Below, piece by piece: positions 1 to 8,407 of a stretch of DNA of 64,000 nt. The notes under the pieces are model-generated. The model was not told where the DNA came from, did no database searches, and worked only from the letters and a program-made list of their open reading frames with translations. How positions within the stretch are numbered: position 1 is the stretch's first letter; each line of letters starts with the position of its first letter. The position numbers and the translations under genes were made by a program. Origin of the DNA: Acidobacteriota bacterium. Lineage in GTDB: Bacteria > Acidobacteriota > Blastocatellia > Pyrinomonadales > Pyrinomonadaceae. The DNA lies in assembly GCA_016700075.1 (NCBI GenBank), contig CP065000.1:2170001-2234000 (forward strand), read 5' to 3'.

Positions 1-2
1 GT

Positions 3-1283
3 GCTGAATACATCGCACCGCTGTTCATCAATGGCGGCATTTCGGGCGCGATCGTACTTGCACTGCAGAACGGCGTTGAATTGACCGAGGCCGACACACG
101 GCTGATCGAAGCCGCCACGCAGATGGCTGCGATGAGCGTGAATCTATCGGCACATTACGAGACGACGATAAACAACTCGATCAGCGAGGCCCGTGAAGAG
201 GACCGCAAATTTACGGAAGCGATATTGGACGCTCTGCCGGTCTCGCTTTACGTCGTCGATCATGATTACAAGATCGTTGCGTGGAACCGCCACCGCGAGG
301 AAGGCCAGCTCGGCATACCGCGCGACATCGCCGTCGGGCGCGACGTATTTGACGTTCTCGAGAAATATCCGCAAGGCCGCCATCGTGCCGAGTTTGAGCG
401 TGCTTTCCGCACGGGCCGTATCGAACGCATCGAACAGCAAACGGTCGCAGACGACGGATCGACGCGGCATTGGCTGGTCAGCAAAGTGCCGATGCGCGAC
501 CCGAATACGCGCGACGTGACGCACGTCATCACCATAGGTGAGGACGTGACCATGCGTGTCGAAGCCGTACAGGCCGTCAGCCGTGCGGAAAAACTGGCCG
601 CGGTCGGCCGTCTCGCTGCGGGTATCGTGCACGAGATAAACAATCCGCTGGCGACGATCGCCGCGTGTGCCGAATCGCTGGAGCACCGCGTCGCCGACGG
701 CGAGTTTGTAAATTCCGAAGCTGAGGCAGACCTGAAAGAATTCCTCGAACTGATGAAAAGCGAGGCCTTTCGCTGCAAATCCATCACATCCGACCTGCTT
801 GATTTCAGCCGCGTCCGCACCGGCGAACGGGCACCGACTGACATTGGCGAGGTCGTACGGTCTGCGGCAAACCTTATCTCGCATCAGAAACGCGGCAACG
901 GCATCACGCAGCGAGTCGAGATCGCCGACAACCTGCCGCTAGTTTCGGCGGACGCGGGCCAGATACAGCAGGCGGTCATCGCTCTTGCGACGAACGCCAT
1001 CGACGCAATGCCGGAAGGCGGCATTCTCACTTTCCGCGTGTCCGAACGCGGCGACCGCGTCGTCATCGAGGTCGAAGACACCGGCGTCGGAATACCGCCG
1101 GAAAACATGTCGCAGATCTACGAACCTTTCTTCACCACAAAAGATGTCGGCAAAGGCACGGGCCTGGGCCTCGCCGTCTGTTACGGCATCGTCTCCGAAC
1201 ACAACGGCCGCCTCAGCGTCCGCTCGACACCTGGTAAAGGAACTGTGTTCTCTATATCAATTCCCGCTCTCAAAACCGAATAA
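3..1283 (+). CDS. Sensor histidine kinase (GAF end, PAS, HisKA, HATPase), 5' partial
   Basis: The reading frame is open to the left edge, so the gene starts outside the window; 426 residues are visible. The first ~55 residues look like the end of a GAF domain, followed by a PAS domain (about 60-185). The phosphoacceptor H-box is GIVHEINNPL, with His at visible residue 210. The HATPase domain has an N-box (ATNAIDAMP), G1 (DTGVGIP) and G2 (GKGTGLGLAV). The layout is that of NtrB-like soluble kinases, with no membrane segment in the visible part. The stop TAA overlaps the next gene's ATG by one base (TAATG), so the pair is translationally coupled to the regulator that it presumably phosphorylates. 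The signal sensed is unknown. Confidence 0.9.
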   Translation, partial: AEYIAPLFINGGISGAIVLALQNGVELTEADTRLIEAATQMAAMSVNLSAHYETTINNSISEAREEDRKFTEAILDALPVSLYVVDHDYKIVAWNRHREEGQLGIPRDIAVGRDVFDVLEKYPQGRHRAEFERAFRTGRIERIEQQTVADDGSTRHWLVSKVPMRDPNTRDVTHVITIGEDVTMRVEAVQAVSRAEKLAAVGRLAAGIVHEINNPLATIAACAESLEHRVADGEFVNSEAEADLKEFLELMKSEAFRCKSITSDLLDFSRVRTGERAPTDIGEVVRSAANLISHQKRGNGITQRVEIADNLPLVSADAGQIQQAVIALATNAIDAMPEGGILTFRVSERGDRVVIEVEDTGVGIPPENMSQIYEPFFTTKDVGKGTGLGLAVCYGIVSEHNGRLSVRSTPGKGTVFSISIPALKTE

Positions 1284-2677
1284 TGGCTAAACTCTTAATT
1301 GTCGATGATGAGAAAAATCTGCGGCTTGTCGTAGAAAAGGAGCTTACGCGGCAGGGCCACGAGGCTGCATGTGCCGAGGACGGCGAGGCCGCCTGGGAAA
1401 TGCTCGAAGCGGCGTCGTACGACGTCGTGCTGTGCGACATCAATATGCCGCGGCTCGACGGAATGGGCCTGCTGCGCCGTATCAAAGAGCAGCTTCAGGA
1501 TCCGCCGGAGGTGATAATGCTCACGGGCCAGGCGACCGTAGAGACCGCGATCGAGGCGATGAAGCTCGGGGCGTATGATTATCTGACAAAGCCCTACCGC
1601 ATCGGCGAGCTCTCGGCGCTCGTTACGGCCGCAACCGAAAAACAGCAACTCAAGGTTGATAATCAGCGGCTGCGGGCGCAGATCGAGCGAAAGACTGCAC
1701 CGCTGCCCGACATCGTTGCAGATTCGCCGCAGATGAAAGAGGCACTGCGGCTGGTGAACCGCGTCGCACCGTCCGAAACATCGGTTTTGATAACGGGCGA
1801 ATCGGGCGTCGGCAAAGAATTGATCGCACAGGCGATACACCGTCTGAGCGACCGTGCGGACAAGCCTTTCATCGATCTGAACTGTGCGGCACTGCAGGAT
1901 ACGCTGCTCGAAAGCGAACTTTTCGGCCACGAGGCCGGTGCGTTCTCGGGAGCTCGGCAGCGAAAGCTCGGGCTTTTTGAGATAGCCGACGGCGGCACGC
2001 TGTTCCTGGACGAAGTGATGGAAATGCCGCTGCAATTGCAGTCCAAGCTGCTCCGTGCGCTCGAGACGCGTACGTTTTTCCGCGTCGGCGGCGTGAAAAA
2101 GGTAGAGGTTGACGTGCGGCTGGTCGCTGCTACTAACCGCGACAAAGAGCAGGCGGTCGCCGAGGGCATCTTCCGCGCCGACCTGATGTACCGCATCAAC
2201 AGTTTTGAGATATTCGTGCCGCCGCTTCGCGAACGCCGCGAGGATATCGAGCCGCTCGCACGGCATCTGCTTTACAAACTCGCCGGAGCCAACGCTCCCG
2301 ACCTGTCGCCCGCGGCGATCGAAGCTCTGACCAATTTCGACTGGGCGGGCAACGTGCGTCAGCTACGCAATTGCCTGGAACGAGCGCTGCTGCTTTCGGA
2401 CAACGGCGTCATCACACCGCGTGAACTGCCGCCTGAGGTCGCTTTCGGCAAAACTTCTCTGCCCAGCTTTTCTGTGAATTACGGCGATGCGGCGAACGCA
2501 CCGGCCGCGGTTACCGCACACGCTCATCCGACGAATCTACGCGACGTCGAGCGCCGGCAGATCATTGGCGCATTGGAAAAAACGGGCTGGCACCGCGGCC
2601 GCACCGCCGAAATGCTCGGCATCTCGCCCTCCACGCTTTACCGACGTTTGCGGGAATACGGGCTGGATACTCGCTGA
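1283..2677 (+). CDS. Sigma-54-dependent NtrC-family response regulator
   Basis: 464 residues in the order receiver, AAA+ and Fis-type HTH, the usual NtrC length. The phosphorylation site is Asp52 (VVLCDIN). Walker A is GESGVGKE (172-179) and Walker B is GGTLFLDEV (237-245). The sigma-54 contact loop reads GAFSGA (219-224) rather than the consensus GAFTGA. The C-terminal helix-turn-helix (about 430-464) contains RTAEMLGISPSTLYRRL. It is the cognate partner of the overlapping kinase. Its target promoters, which should be -24/-12 type, cannot be identified here. It ends two bases from the convergent TPR gene. Confidence 0.95.
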   Translation: MAKLLIVDDEKNLRLVVEKELTRQGHEAACAEDGEAAWEMLEAASYDVVLCDINMPRLDGMGLLRRIKEQLQDPPEVIMLTGQATVETAIEAMKLGAYDYLTKPYRIGELSALVTAATEKQQLKVDNQRLRAQIERKTAPLPDIVADSPQMKEALRLVNRVAPSETSVLITGESGVGKELIAQAIHRLSDRADKPFIDLNCAALQDTLLESELFGHEAGAFSGARQRKLGLFEIADGGTLFLDEVMEMPLQLQSKLLRALETRTFFRVGGVKKVEVDVRLVAATNRDKEQAVAEGIFRADLMYRINSFEIFVPPLRERREDIEPLARHLLYKLAGANAPDLSPAAIEALTNFDWAGNVRQLRNCLERALLLSDNGVITPRELPPEVAFGKTSLPSFSVNYGDAANAPAAVTAHAHPTNLRDVERRQIIGALEKTGWHRGRTAEMLGISPSTLYRRLREYGLDTR

Positions 2678-2679
2678 CC

Positions 2680-3867
2680 CTATTTTTTGATCACATACTT
2701 CGTCACATACAGCCGCATTTTAGAGCGGTTTGCGGCGAGGTATGCGCGGTGGTCGCGGTGTATCTCTGCATTGCCGTAGGACATCAGGATGAAGGCTTCG
2801 AGGACACCGTCTTTGTCGAGCTTTTCGATCATCTCGATCTGCGGGTTCAGTTTTTTGGGTTTCAGGGTCTTGGCCATTGAGACCACGCTGCGGAGCCTGT
2901 CCACCTCTTCGGCAAGCGAGCGGCGGTATGCCGTTTCATTCGGATAGTGCTGCTTGAATTTCTCCTTTTCCCATTTCTCCGAACCTGCAACGTATGCCAT
3001 CCACGCCATCGAACCATCATCGGCTAGCGGATTCACGTTGATCGTGGTTTTCGGCTTGCCGTCCTCGCCCGTCTCGGTCTTTGGCGGGTCGATGCGCGGA
3101 TGCGAGAGGTTGTGCCGCGTCGCTTCGCCCCAGCCGAGCATTCCGTTTATCGCAAAACGGCTGTAGGGTTCTGTGATCCATGCTTCGATATAACGGTCGC
3201 GAGCCTGATCGAATTTGTTCTGCCGCATCAGCGGCGTTGCCGAATAGCGATACGCCGTTTCTGTAAAAGGATCTATGGCGATGGCTTTCTGAAACCACGT
3301 TTCCGCATTCTTGTAATCGTTCTTTTGCAGGTACATATTGCCGGCAAAGAGCGCGGCATAATAATTCTTCTGGTCGAGTTCGAGAGCACGCTGATAGTGG
3401 CCGAGTGCTTCGTCTATCTTGCCTGATGTGAATGCCTGTTCGCCGGCAAGCGTCGCCGCGTCCGATGCGGGAACGGATGAATATTTCGACCTGCCGCCGC
3501 CGTCGGGCGGTATCGAGCCGATCAATAACCTTACGTATTCGCTGGTGTCGCCCAGATCGCGGGCTTTGATAAATGATTCGCGCGCGCGTTTTCTGAGCGC
3601 TTTTGATTCTTCATCGGTTTCAACGTGAAACGCCTTTGCCATCAGCGCTTCGGCCAGCATGCGGTGAACGTCGCTGTTGTCGGGTTCGGCCTTGAGCAGC
3701 TTTTCCAGCCACGGCAAGGCATCGACGCGATTGCTCTGCTCGAACAGAGTTTCAACACGCAGCCACATCTCACGCGGATTCAGGTCGTCCTGTGCAGCGA
3801 TCGGCAGTGACGAGGCAAAAAAGAGAGCGGCGGAGAGCAAAAGTGCAAAACGGGCGTACGGCTTCAT
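2680..3867 (-). CDS. Secreted tetratricopeptide-repeat protein
   Basis: 395 residues. An N-terminal signal peptide (MKPYARFALLLSAALFFASS, probable cleavage after PIAAQ) sends it to the periplasm. TPR-like helical repeats occupy about residues 30-230 (for example EALGHYQRALELDQKNYYAALFAG in part). The C-terminal half is not recognised. An AAGGAG ribosome binding site lies upstream of the ATG. There are no enzymatic motifs, so the role is probably scaffolding or protein interaction. It is convergent with the response-regulator gene, only 2 bp away, leaving little room for a terminator. Confidence 0.8.
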   Translation of the reverse strand: MKPYARFALLLSAALFFASSLPIAAQDDLNPREMWLRVETLFEQSNRVDALPWLEKLLKAEPDNSDVHRMLAEALMAKAFHVETDEESKALRKRARESFIKARDLGDTSEYVRLLIGSIPPDGGGRSKYSSVPASDAATLAGEQAFTSGKIDEALGHYQRALELDQKNYYAALFAGNMYLQKNDYKNAETWFQKAIAIDPFTETAYRYSATPLMRQNKFDQARDRYIEAWITEPYSRFAINGMLGWGEATRHNLSHPRIDPPKTETGEDGKPKTTINVNPLADDGSMAWMAYVAGSEKWEKEKFKQHYPNETAYRRSLAEEVDRLRSVVSMAKTLKPKKLNPQIEMIEKLDKDGVLEAFILMSYGNAEIHRDHRAYLAANRSKMRLYVTKYVIKK

Positions 3868-3949
3868 AAGGAAAACTCCTTTTTTCTTTTTCGGGGACTG
3901 CCGCTATGATGCCCCGAAACGTGTAAAGGTTTCAACAGCCGGAGTGTTT

Positions 3950-4471
3950 TTATTGAGGCGTCATTTGGCCGTTCCTTACAGGAATTTTCCCTTTCAGATC
4001 GTCGGGCAGTATGAATTCGACATCGCGGTCTTCGCCGTCATGTATGCGGTCAACGCGGATCTCTTCGATCGAGACGGTGTAGCCCGCGGGCGGTTTTTCA
4101 AGCGTAAGAGCACCGCCTTTTTGCACCGACGCCTTTGAACCGCCGTAGATGTTGTTGATGATCACGCGGATGCGGCGTTCCGAGTCGCTGCGGAAAACCT
4201 TAATTTTCACACGCATATTGCGGTCACTGCGGGCTTCCCACAGGACGAGCGTCTGCGTCAGCAGGTCGTAGTCCAGCGATCTGATCGCGGTGATGCATTT
4301 TTCGTGGGCCGGCAAGGGGCCGTCAACAGAGTTCTTATCAACGCAAAAGAGCGGGTTGAGTTCGACGCTTTTTGCCGGCTGAATCTCGTAATGATCGGCG
4401 GTCTGTGCGAAAGACATCGCGGCGAAAGCAAGCACCAATATGAACGACGGCGGCCAGGGGAATTTCCTCAT
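3950..4471 (-). CDS. Small secreted protein of unknown function
   Basis: 173 residues from the ATG. A GTG directly upstream (4474) is also possible, but the AAGGAG ribosome binding site is better spaced (8 nt) to the ATG. A signal peptide ends near FAQ. The mature part has two cysteines (LFCVDK, EKCITAI) that could form a disulfide, and is predicted to be mostly beta strand (MRVKIKVFRS, RRIRVIINNIYGG). I do not recognise a family. It lies on the same strand as the TPR gene downstream, with an 82-nt gap. Confidence 0.65.
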   Translation of the reverse strand: MRKFPWPPSFILVLAFAAMSFAQTADHYEIQPAKSVELNPLFCVDKNSVDGPLPAHEKCITAIRSLDYDLLTQTLVLWEARSDRNMRVKIKVFRSDSERRIRVIINNIYGGSKASVQKGGALTLEKPPAGYTVSIEEIRVDRIHDGEDRDVEFILPDDLKGKIPVRNGQMTPQ

Positions 4472-4509
4472 CACAACGACTCCTTTTCCTTGAGATGAAA
4501 TTTTTACCG

Positions 4510-5118
4510 TTACCTGATAGCGGCGAAAAGATAACGCTGTTCGGACATCGGCATTAACTTAGGACCGACGTCAAGGCCTGTCGCTTGCAGCATTTCGCCC
4601 AGTTTTTGATTGCCGAAAAGCAACAAATGCCGCCGCATCGCCCATTTCAGCAGCCGCGGCAGCTTCTCCGAAAACTTATCCAGCGCACGGCAGGTAACGT
4701 ATTCGCAGTTTCCCGGATCGGCCTCCTGAAACTGTTTGTTCACGATCTTGACGCGATCCGTCAGACCGAGCTGCTCGACTGCGAGCTCAAGGAACTTCGC
4801 CTTTTTTTCTTTCGATTCGATCAGGACAGCATGCAGATCTTCGCGGGCGATCAGGCACGGTATAGAAGGCAGCCCCGCACCCGTGCCGACATCGGCGAAC
4901 TTCGCCCCTTCGGGCAGGAATTCGAGCAAGGTCAACGATTCCAAAATGTGCCGCGTCGCAAACTCCGCCGGCGTGCTTGGAGCCACGAGATGCAGCATCG
5001 GATTGTGCTCGAGAATGAACGCGTAATAGGCCCCGAGCCTTTCTACGACAGCGTCAGAAAGGGACACTCCGAATTCCGTCTGATGCTGTTTGATCGCTTC
5101 TGCAAACTCGCTCTGCAT
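4510..5118 (-). CDS. rsmG: 16S rRNA (guanine527-N7)-methyltransferase RsmG
   Basis: About 202 residues. It is a class I SAM-dependent methyltransferase with motif I FADVGTGAGLPSIP, followed by VLIESKEKKAKFL and the CRALDKF segment typical of RsmG/GidB, which modifies G527 in the 530 loop of 16S rRNA. The frame stays open a further 12 codons upstream, but those codons translate a repeat arm (5131-5156), so the internal Met (MQSEFAEA) is the likely start. No convincing Shine-Dalgarno precedes it. The tRNA-Leu gene lies upstream on the same strand. Confidence 0.9.
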   Translation of the reverse strand: MQSEFAEAIKQHQTEFGVSLSDAVVERLGAYYAFILEHNPMLHLVAPSTPAEFATRHILESLTLLEFLPEGAKFADVGTGAGLPSIPCLIAREDLHAVLIESKEKKAKFLELAVEQLGLTDRVKIVNKQFQEADPGNCEYVTCRALDKFSEKLPRLLKWAMRRHLLLFGNQKLGEMLQATGLDVGPKLMPMSEQRYLFAAIR

Positions 5119-5130
5119 GAAAAGAAGTTT

Positions 5131-5156
5131 CACGCAAAGCCGCTGAGAACGCAAAG
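5131..5156. repeat. Solitary CGCAAAG-type repeat arm
   Basis: CACGCAAAGCCGCTGAGAACGCAAAG matches the degenerate CGCAAAG / ACGCAGAG unit found at 10573-10684, 14320-14386 and 39018-39057. No inverted partner lies nearby. It sits just upstream of the rsmG start and accounts for the spurious N-terminal extension of that frame. Confidence 0.6.
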
Positions 5157-5176
5157 TTGGGCGGGAAATGAAAAAT

Positions 5177-5263
5177 TGGTGCGGACGAGAAGAATCGAAC
5201 TTCCACTCTGTTGCCAGAACAGGCTTCTGAGACCTGCGCGTCTACCAGTTCCGCCACGTCCGC
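5177..5263 (-). tRNA. tRNA-Leu(CAG)
   Basis: The minus strand reads GCGGACGTGGCGGAACTGGT and onward: a 7-bp acceptor stem (GCGGACG / CGTCCGC), an anticodon arm CAGGT / GCCTG with loop CTCAGAA (anticodon CAG), a long class II variable arm, and a T arm with GTTCGATTC. Discriminator A is followed by an encoded CCA, unlike the intron-containing tRNA at the right end of the window. Confidence 0.95.
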
Positions 5264-5279
5264 ACGCGTCGAACTTTTG

Positions 5280-5308
5280 AGGATACTAACTACGCCTGGA
5301 TTTTTCAA
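5280..5308 (-). promoter_or_regulatory. Candidate sigma-70 promoter of tRNA-Leu
   Basis: On the minus strand, TTGAAA (5303-5308) and TATCCT (5280-5285) are separated by 17 nt, placing initiation just upstream of the tRNA 5' end at 5263. Assigned by sequence and position only. Confidence 0.5.
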
Positions 5309-5335
5309 GAGACACCTCTGATAAGTCCGGTGGAT

Positions 5336-5455
5336 AGGGGCGAGGGGAAAGGGGCGAGGGGAAAGGAAAAAGGAAAAAAGGGAAAGGGAAAGGGAAAGGG
5401 GCAAGGGACGAGTGACAAGGGAAAACAGCTATCCGCTTTACACTTATCACTTGTC
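5336..5455. repeat. Purine-rich tandem tract with degenerate inverted arm
   Basis: 5336-5424 is nearly pure purine on the plus strand, built of GGGGAAA / GGGAAA / GGGGCGA units, ending AGTGACAAGGGAAA. A pyrimidine segment, CTTTACACTTATCACTTGTC (5436-5455), is a degenerate inverted match to that end. It fits the short-period inverted-arm class seen elsewhere in the window. It occupies the gap between tRNA-Leu and yggS and keeps an open frame (Lys/Gly-rich) that should not be read as protein. Confidence 0.65.
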
Positions 5456-5479
5456 GCTGCAGATAATATAGTTGTGCGG

Positions 5480-6160
5480 ATGAATGGCGGGCTGAAAGAG
5501 CGGATCGACGAGGTGCGAACTCGTATCGCAGATGCCGCGGCACGCGCGGGCCGCGATGCGTCGGAGATACAACTGATCGCCGTCAGCAAAACGCATCCGG
5601 CGGAAACCGTGCGCGAGGCGATCGCTGCGGGCGTTAACGTTTTCGGCGAGAACAAGGTTCAGGAAGCCGACGCGAAAATTCCGGCGATCGGCCGCAGCGA
5701 CGCCAAGTGGCATCTGATCGGGCATCTGCAAAAGAACAAGGCCCGGCGTGCGGTGCAGCATTTTGACGTGATACATTCGGTCGATTCATTGGAACTGGCC
5801 GATCGGCTGGAACGCATCTGCGGCGAAGAAGGCCGTGCGGAACTGCCTGTACTGATACAAGTTGACCTGGCAGGCGAAGAGACGAAATCGGGCATCGCAG
5901 AAGATGGGCTTGGCGAATTGATAGACTATCTGCGTAAATGCGGGCGGCTGAAATTGATCGGGCTGATGATATTGCCGCCGTTTTTTGACGACGCCGAAGC
6001 CACGCGACCGTATTTCAAAAAGCTGCGGGAAATTCGCGATCATTTGCTGGCGGGCGGCGAGCTTTCGATGGGCATGAGTCACGACTTTGAGGTCGCTATC
6101 GAAGAAGGTGCAACGATGGTCCGCGTGGGCACGGCGATATTCGGGGAAAGGGAGTATTAG
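5480..6160 (+). CDS. yggS: YggS/PROSC-family pyridoxal-phosphate-binding protein
   Basis: 226 residues, normal for the family. The PLP lysine is in LIAVSKTHPAE, followed by FGENKVQEA and WHLIGHLQKNKA. The C-terminal phosphate-binding part is LSMGMSHDFEVAIEEGATMVRVG. It is a single-domain alanine-racemase-fold protein that buffers intracellular PLP. The frame continues upstream through the purine tract, but ATG 5480 (MNGGLKERI) starts the conserved domain. yggT-like and DUF167 genes follow, a conserved arrangement. Confidence 0.93.
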   Translation: MNGGLKERIDEVRTRIADAAARAGRDASEIQLIAVSKTHPAETVREAIAAGVNVFGENKVQEADAKIPAIGRSDAKWHLIGHLQKNKARRAVQHFDVIHSVDSLELADRLERICGEEGRAELPVLIQVDLAGEETKSGIAEDGLGELIDYLRKCGRLKLIGLMILPPFFDDAEATRPYFKKLREIRDHLLAGGELSMGMSHDFEVAIEEGATMVRVGTAIFGEREY

Positions 6161-6171
6161 CTAAAGAGATG

Positions 6172-6327
6172 TCGGAAGACAGAAGCCAGAAGACAGTAGC
6201 CTAAGGCGAAAGGCAAAAGGTAAAAGGCAAAATAAAACGCCAAATTCCTGATTCGAAGCTCGGTTTTTGTCTTCCGGTTGCTGACTTCTGTCTTCTGACT
6301 TCTAGCTTCTCCGTGCCCTCTGTGGTG
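6172..6327. repeat. Composite of nested short-period inverted repeat arms
   Basis: This gap between yggS and the YggT-like gene holds parts of three arm families. A GAAGACAGAAG arm (6172-6197) faces a long inverted partner (6266-6310, TTCTGTCTTCTGACTTCT). Inside lies an AAGGCGAAAGGCAAAAGG arm (6201-6232), the sequence seen around the four-helix-bundle gene at 37.2 kb. Outside lies CCGTGCCCTCTGTGGTG (to 6327), the CACAGAG arm seen around the GxxExxY gene at 30.7 kb. The segment codes for nothing convincing. Confidence 0.75.
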
Positions 6328-6335
6328 AAAAAAGT

Positions 6336-6926
6336 ATGCTGACGACATTTGTTTATCCGTGGTTTTTTCTGATCGTTTGGTCGGTCTTTGGCGTATTTTT
6401 GGCCGTGATGCTGCTGCGGTTGGTGTTTAACTACGCGGATCCGAACCCTTTCGGCAAGGTCGGCAGGTTCGGCTTTAAGGTGCGAAAACGCACCGAAAAA
6501 TGGGTATATCCCGCCGCACGCTTTTTCGCGATAAACAAGATCGACACGCGGCTGGCACCGCTGCTGACGCTGCTGATCGGGCTGCTGCTGACGTATTTTT
6601 TTACGCAGGTCGTCGGTAATGCGATGTTCGTCATCGACGGACTGACGGCCGGCATCGCTACGGGCGACGTGAAAAAGATCGTCGGTTTTATTCTCTACGG
6701 AGCCTTGAGCGTGCTGATACTTTTCATCTTTATACGCTTTTTGTCGTCGTGGTTCACCTTTCAGCCGAACAAGTTTCTCGCCCTTGTCGGCCGCGTGACC
6801 GAACCGATACTCGCCCCCGCACGCAGGCTGATCCCGCCGGTCGGGATGTTCGACATCTCAGCGATGCTCGTGCTGCTTTTTATCGGATTCCTGCAAGTGA
6901 TCGTGATGAATGTGTTTGTGAGATAA
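6336..6926 (+). CDS. YggT-family integral membrane protein
   Basis: 196 residues with about four hydrophobic segments (6-30, 77-97, 110-135, 172-193). The C-terminal half carries the YggT signature: FLSSWFTFQP, then VTEPILAPARRLIPP and FDISAMLVLLFIGFLQ. The N-terminal half looks like a diverged second copy. YggT/YlmG proteins are inner-membrane proteins linked to cell-envelope and osmotic functions; their biochemical role is not settled. It lies between yggS and DUF167, the usual context. Confidence 0.85.
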   Translation: MLTTFVYPWFFLIVWSVFGVFLAVMLLRLVFNYADPNPFGKVGRFGFKVRKRTEKWVYPAARFFAINKIDTRLAPLLTLLIGLLLTYFFTQVVGNAMFVIDGLTAGIATGDVKKIVGFILYGALSVLILFIFIRFLSSWFTFQPNKFLALVGRVTEPILAPARRLIPPVGMFDISAMLVLLFIGFLQVIVMNVFVR

Positions 6927-6986
6927 GCGACAAAATACGAAAGTCGAAAACCTAAAAGACAGAGGACAAAGGACCATAACCTCAAT

Positions 6987-7256
6987 ATGCCTGCCGCAGA
7001 AAATTCCTCCGTTAGGATCAATGTCCGAGTGGTGCCGCGGGCTTCGCGGAGTGAGGTCGTCGGTATGCAGGACGGCGTTCTGCGTGTGCGGATCGCTGCA
7101 CCGCCGGTTGACGGCGCCGCGAATGAGGAACTGATCCGCGTTCTGGCGAAGCATTTTTCGACGCGGAAAAGCAGCATCGAGATCGTTTCGGGAGAAACGT
7201 CCAAGAACAAGATCGTTCGTATCACGGGCCTCGCGGGCGATGTGCCAAATTTTTGA
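6987..7256 (+). CDS. DUF167 (YggU) family protein
   Basis: 89 residues. The signature VRVVPRASRSEV, VRIAAPPVDGAANEELI and IVSGETSKNKIVRITG is the complete DUF167 domain, a small alpha/beta fold of unknown function. Third gene of the yggS-yggT-yggU array. The 60 nt upstream are purine-rich (AAGACAGAGGACAAAGGACC), another trace of the short-period repeats. Confidence 0.88.
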   Translation: MPAAENSSVRINVRVVPRASRSEVVGMQDGVLRVRIAAPPVDGAANEELIRVLAKHFSTRKSSIEIVSGETSKNKIVRITGLAGDVPNF

Positions 7257-7317
7257 ACGTCGGCTGCCGGCGTGATATATTCGACAATTCGAAATTCTCA
7301 GTAACTAAGTAGCATTT

Positions 7318-8058
7318 ATGTCAGGACACAGTAAGTGGCACACAATTAAGCACAAAAAGGGCGCACTCGACGCCAAACGCGGCAAGATATTTACGAAGCT
7401 CATAAAAGAGATCACCGTCGCGGCACGCACGGGCGGCAGCGGCGACGTTGATTCGAACGCACGTTTGAGGAAGGCCGTTTCGGACGCGAAGGGGCAGAAT
7501 ATGCCCAATGACACAATCGACCGCGCCATCAAACGCGGCACGGGCGAGCTGGAAGGAGCGTCGTATGACGAGGTGACATACGAAGGCTACGGCCCGAACG
7601 GCGTCGCCGTGATGGTCGAGGGACTGACCGACAACCGCAACAGAACGGTCGCTGAAATTCGCCACATCTTTTCAAAGAATGGCGGCAACATGGGCGAGAG
7701 CGGCTCGGTCGGTTGGATGTTTGATAAGAAAGGCTACATCGTCGTCGATAAGGCCGCGAAGAGCGAGGACGAGTTGTTCGAGATAGCGATCGAGGCCGGT
7801 GCTGAAGATATGCAGGACGACGGCGATGTTTTTGAGATATTTACGGCGCCCGAAAATTTCGAGGCGGTCAACGACGCCGTCAAGGCCGCCGGCATCGAAC
7901 CGCAGGTCGCCGAAGTGACGATGATCCCACAAAACTACATCAAGCTCGAAGGTGCCGACGCCAAGACGATGCTCAAGCTCTATGACGCGCTCGAGGACAA
8001 CGACGACGTCCAAAAAGTCTATGCGAATTTTGATATAGACGAGAGCGAGATGGGGTAG
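7318..8058 (+). CDS. yebC: YebC/PmpR family regulator
   Basis: 246 residues. It starts MSGHSKWHTIKHKKGALDAK and has the family hallmarks KGQNMPNDTIDRAIKRGTGE, YEGYGPNGVAVMVE and NGGNMGESGSVGWMF. The C-terminus ends with the usual acidic region, VYANFDIDESEMG. Members act as DNA-binding regulators or, as shown for some, as translation factors relieving ribosome stalling. Normal length. Convergent with the toxin-antitoxin pair, 4 nt away. Confidence 0.95.
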   Translation: MSGHSKWHTIKHKKGALDAKRGKIFTKLIKEITVAARTGGSGDVDSNARLRKAVSDAKGQNMPNDTIDRAIKRGTGELEGASYDEVTYEGYGPNGVAVMVEGLTDNRNRTVAEIRHIFSKNGGNMGESGSVGWMFDKKGYIVVDKAAKSEDELFEIAIEAGAEDMQDDGDVFEIFTAPENFEAVNDAVKAAGIEPQVAEVTMIPQNYIKLEGADAKTMLKLYDALEDNDDVQKVYANFDIDESEMG

Positions 8059-8062
8059 CCTT

Positions 8063-8407
8063 TTATTCGCGATTCAAGGTCTTGAAACGGCTGACAACGC
8101 CCGCAACTATCTCGTTGAATTTGCCGGTCGAGAGTGTTCCCGCGGTGCGTAAGATTATCTCTTGATTAGCAGTAAACAATTTCCCCGTTCGAGCATAGCT
8201 GATCCTTTTCAATCCGCCCGATCTGAGATCCACATTGTCGATCGCGATCGCGACATCGTCAGCAAAAGCATTGCTGGTGATCTGACACAAGATCCAGTCG
8301 TTTCGGTCAGCGTTTGCCAATACGACGGCTGGCCTGAGTTTCGAGTTTGAGAGGTCGGAAAAAGGAAACCTGACTAGGACGACGTCTCCGGCTGAAGGTG
8401 GGCCCAT
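8063..8407 (-). CDS. MazF/PemK-family endoribonuclease toxin
   Basis: 114 residues. GDVVLVRFPFSDLSNSKLRPAVVLA is the diagnostic N-terminal strand-loop of MazF/PemK RNases, with CQITSN downstream. It is encoded after, and overlaps by 34 nt, its small upstream partner, as expected of a toxin-antitoxin operon. It should cleave mRNA in the cytoplasm when freed from the antitoxin. It looks intact; cleavage specificity cannot be read from sequence. Confidence 0.88.
   Translation of the reverse strand: MGPPSAGDVVLVRFPFSDLSNSKLRPAVVLANADRNDWILCQITSNAFADDVAIAIDNVDLRSGGLKRISYARTGKLFTANQEIILRTAGTLSTGKFNEIVAGVVSRFKTLNRE

Noticed and set aside
3891..3918. Hairpin TCGGGG...CCCCGA between the two secreted-protein genes as a terminator
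   Set aside because: The stem is short with a 15-nt loop and no T run on either strand, so it is not a convincing terminator.
5054..5404. Minus-strand open frame across tRNA-Leu
   Set aside because: It reads through the tRNA gene and the purine tract; the tRNA structure is complete, so the frame is incidental.
6157..6348. Minus-strand open frame (begins MSSAYFFHHRGHGEARSQKT)
   Set aside because: Its sequence is the translation of the nested repeat arms; HRGHGE and RSQKTEV come from CACAGAG and GAAGTCAG units. No ribosome site and no domain.
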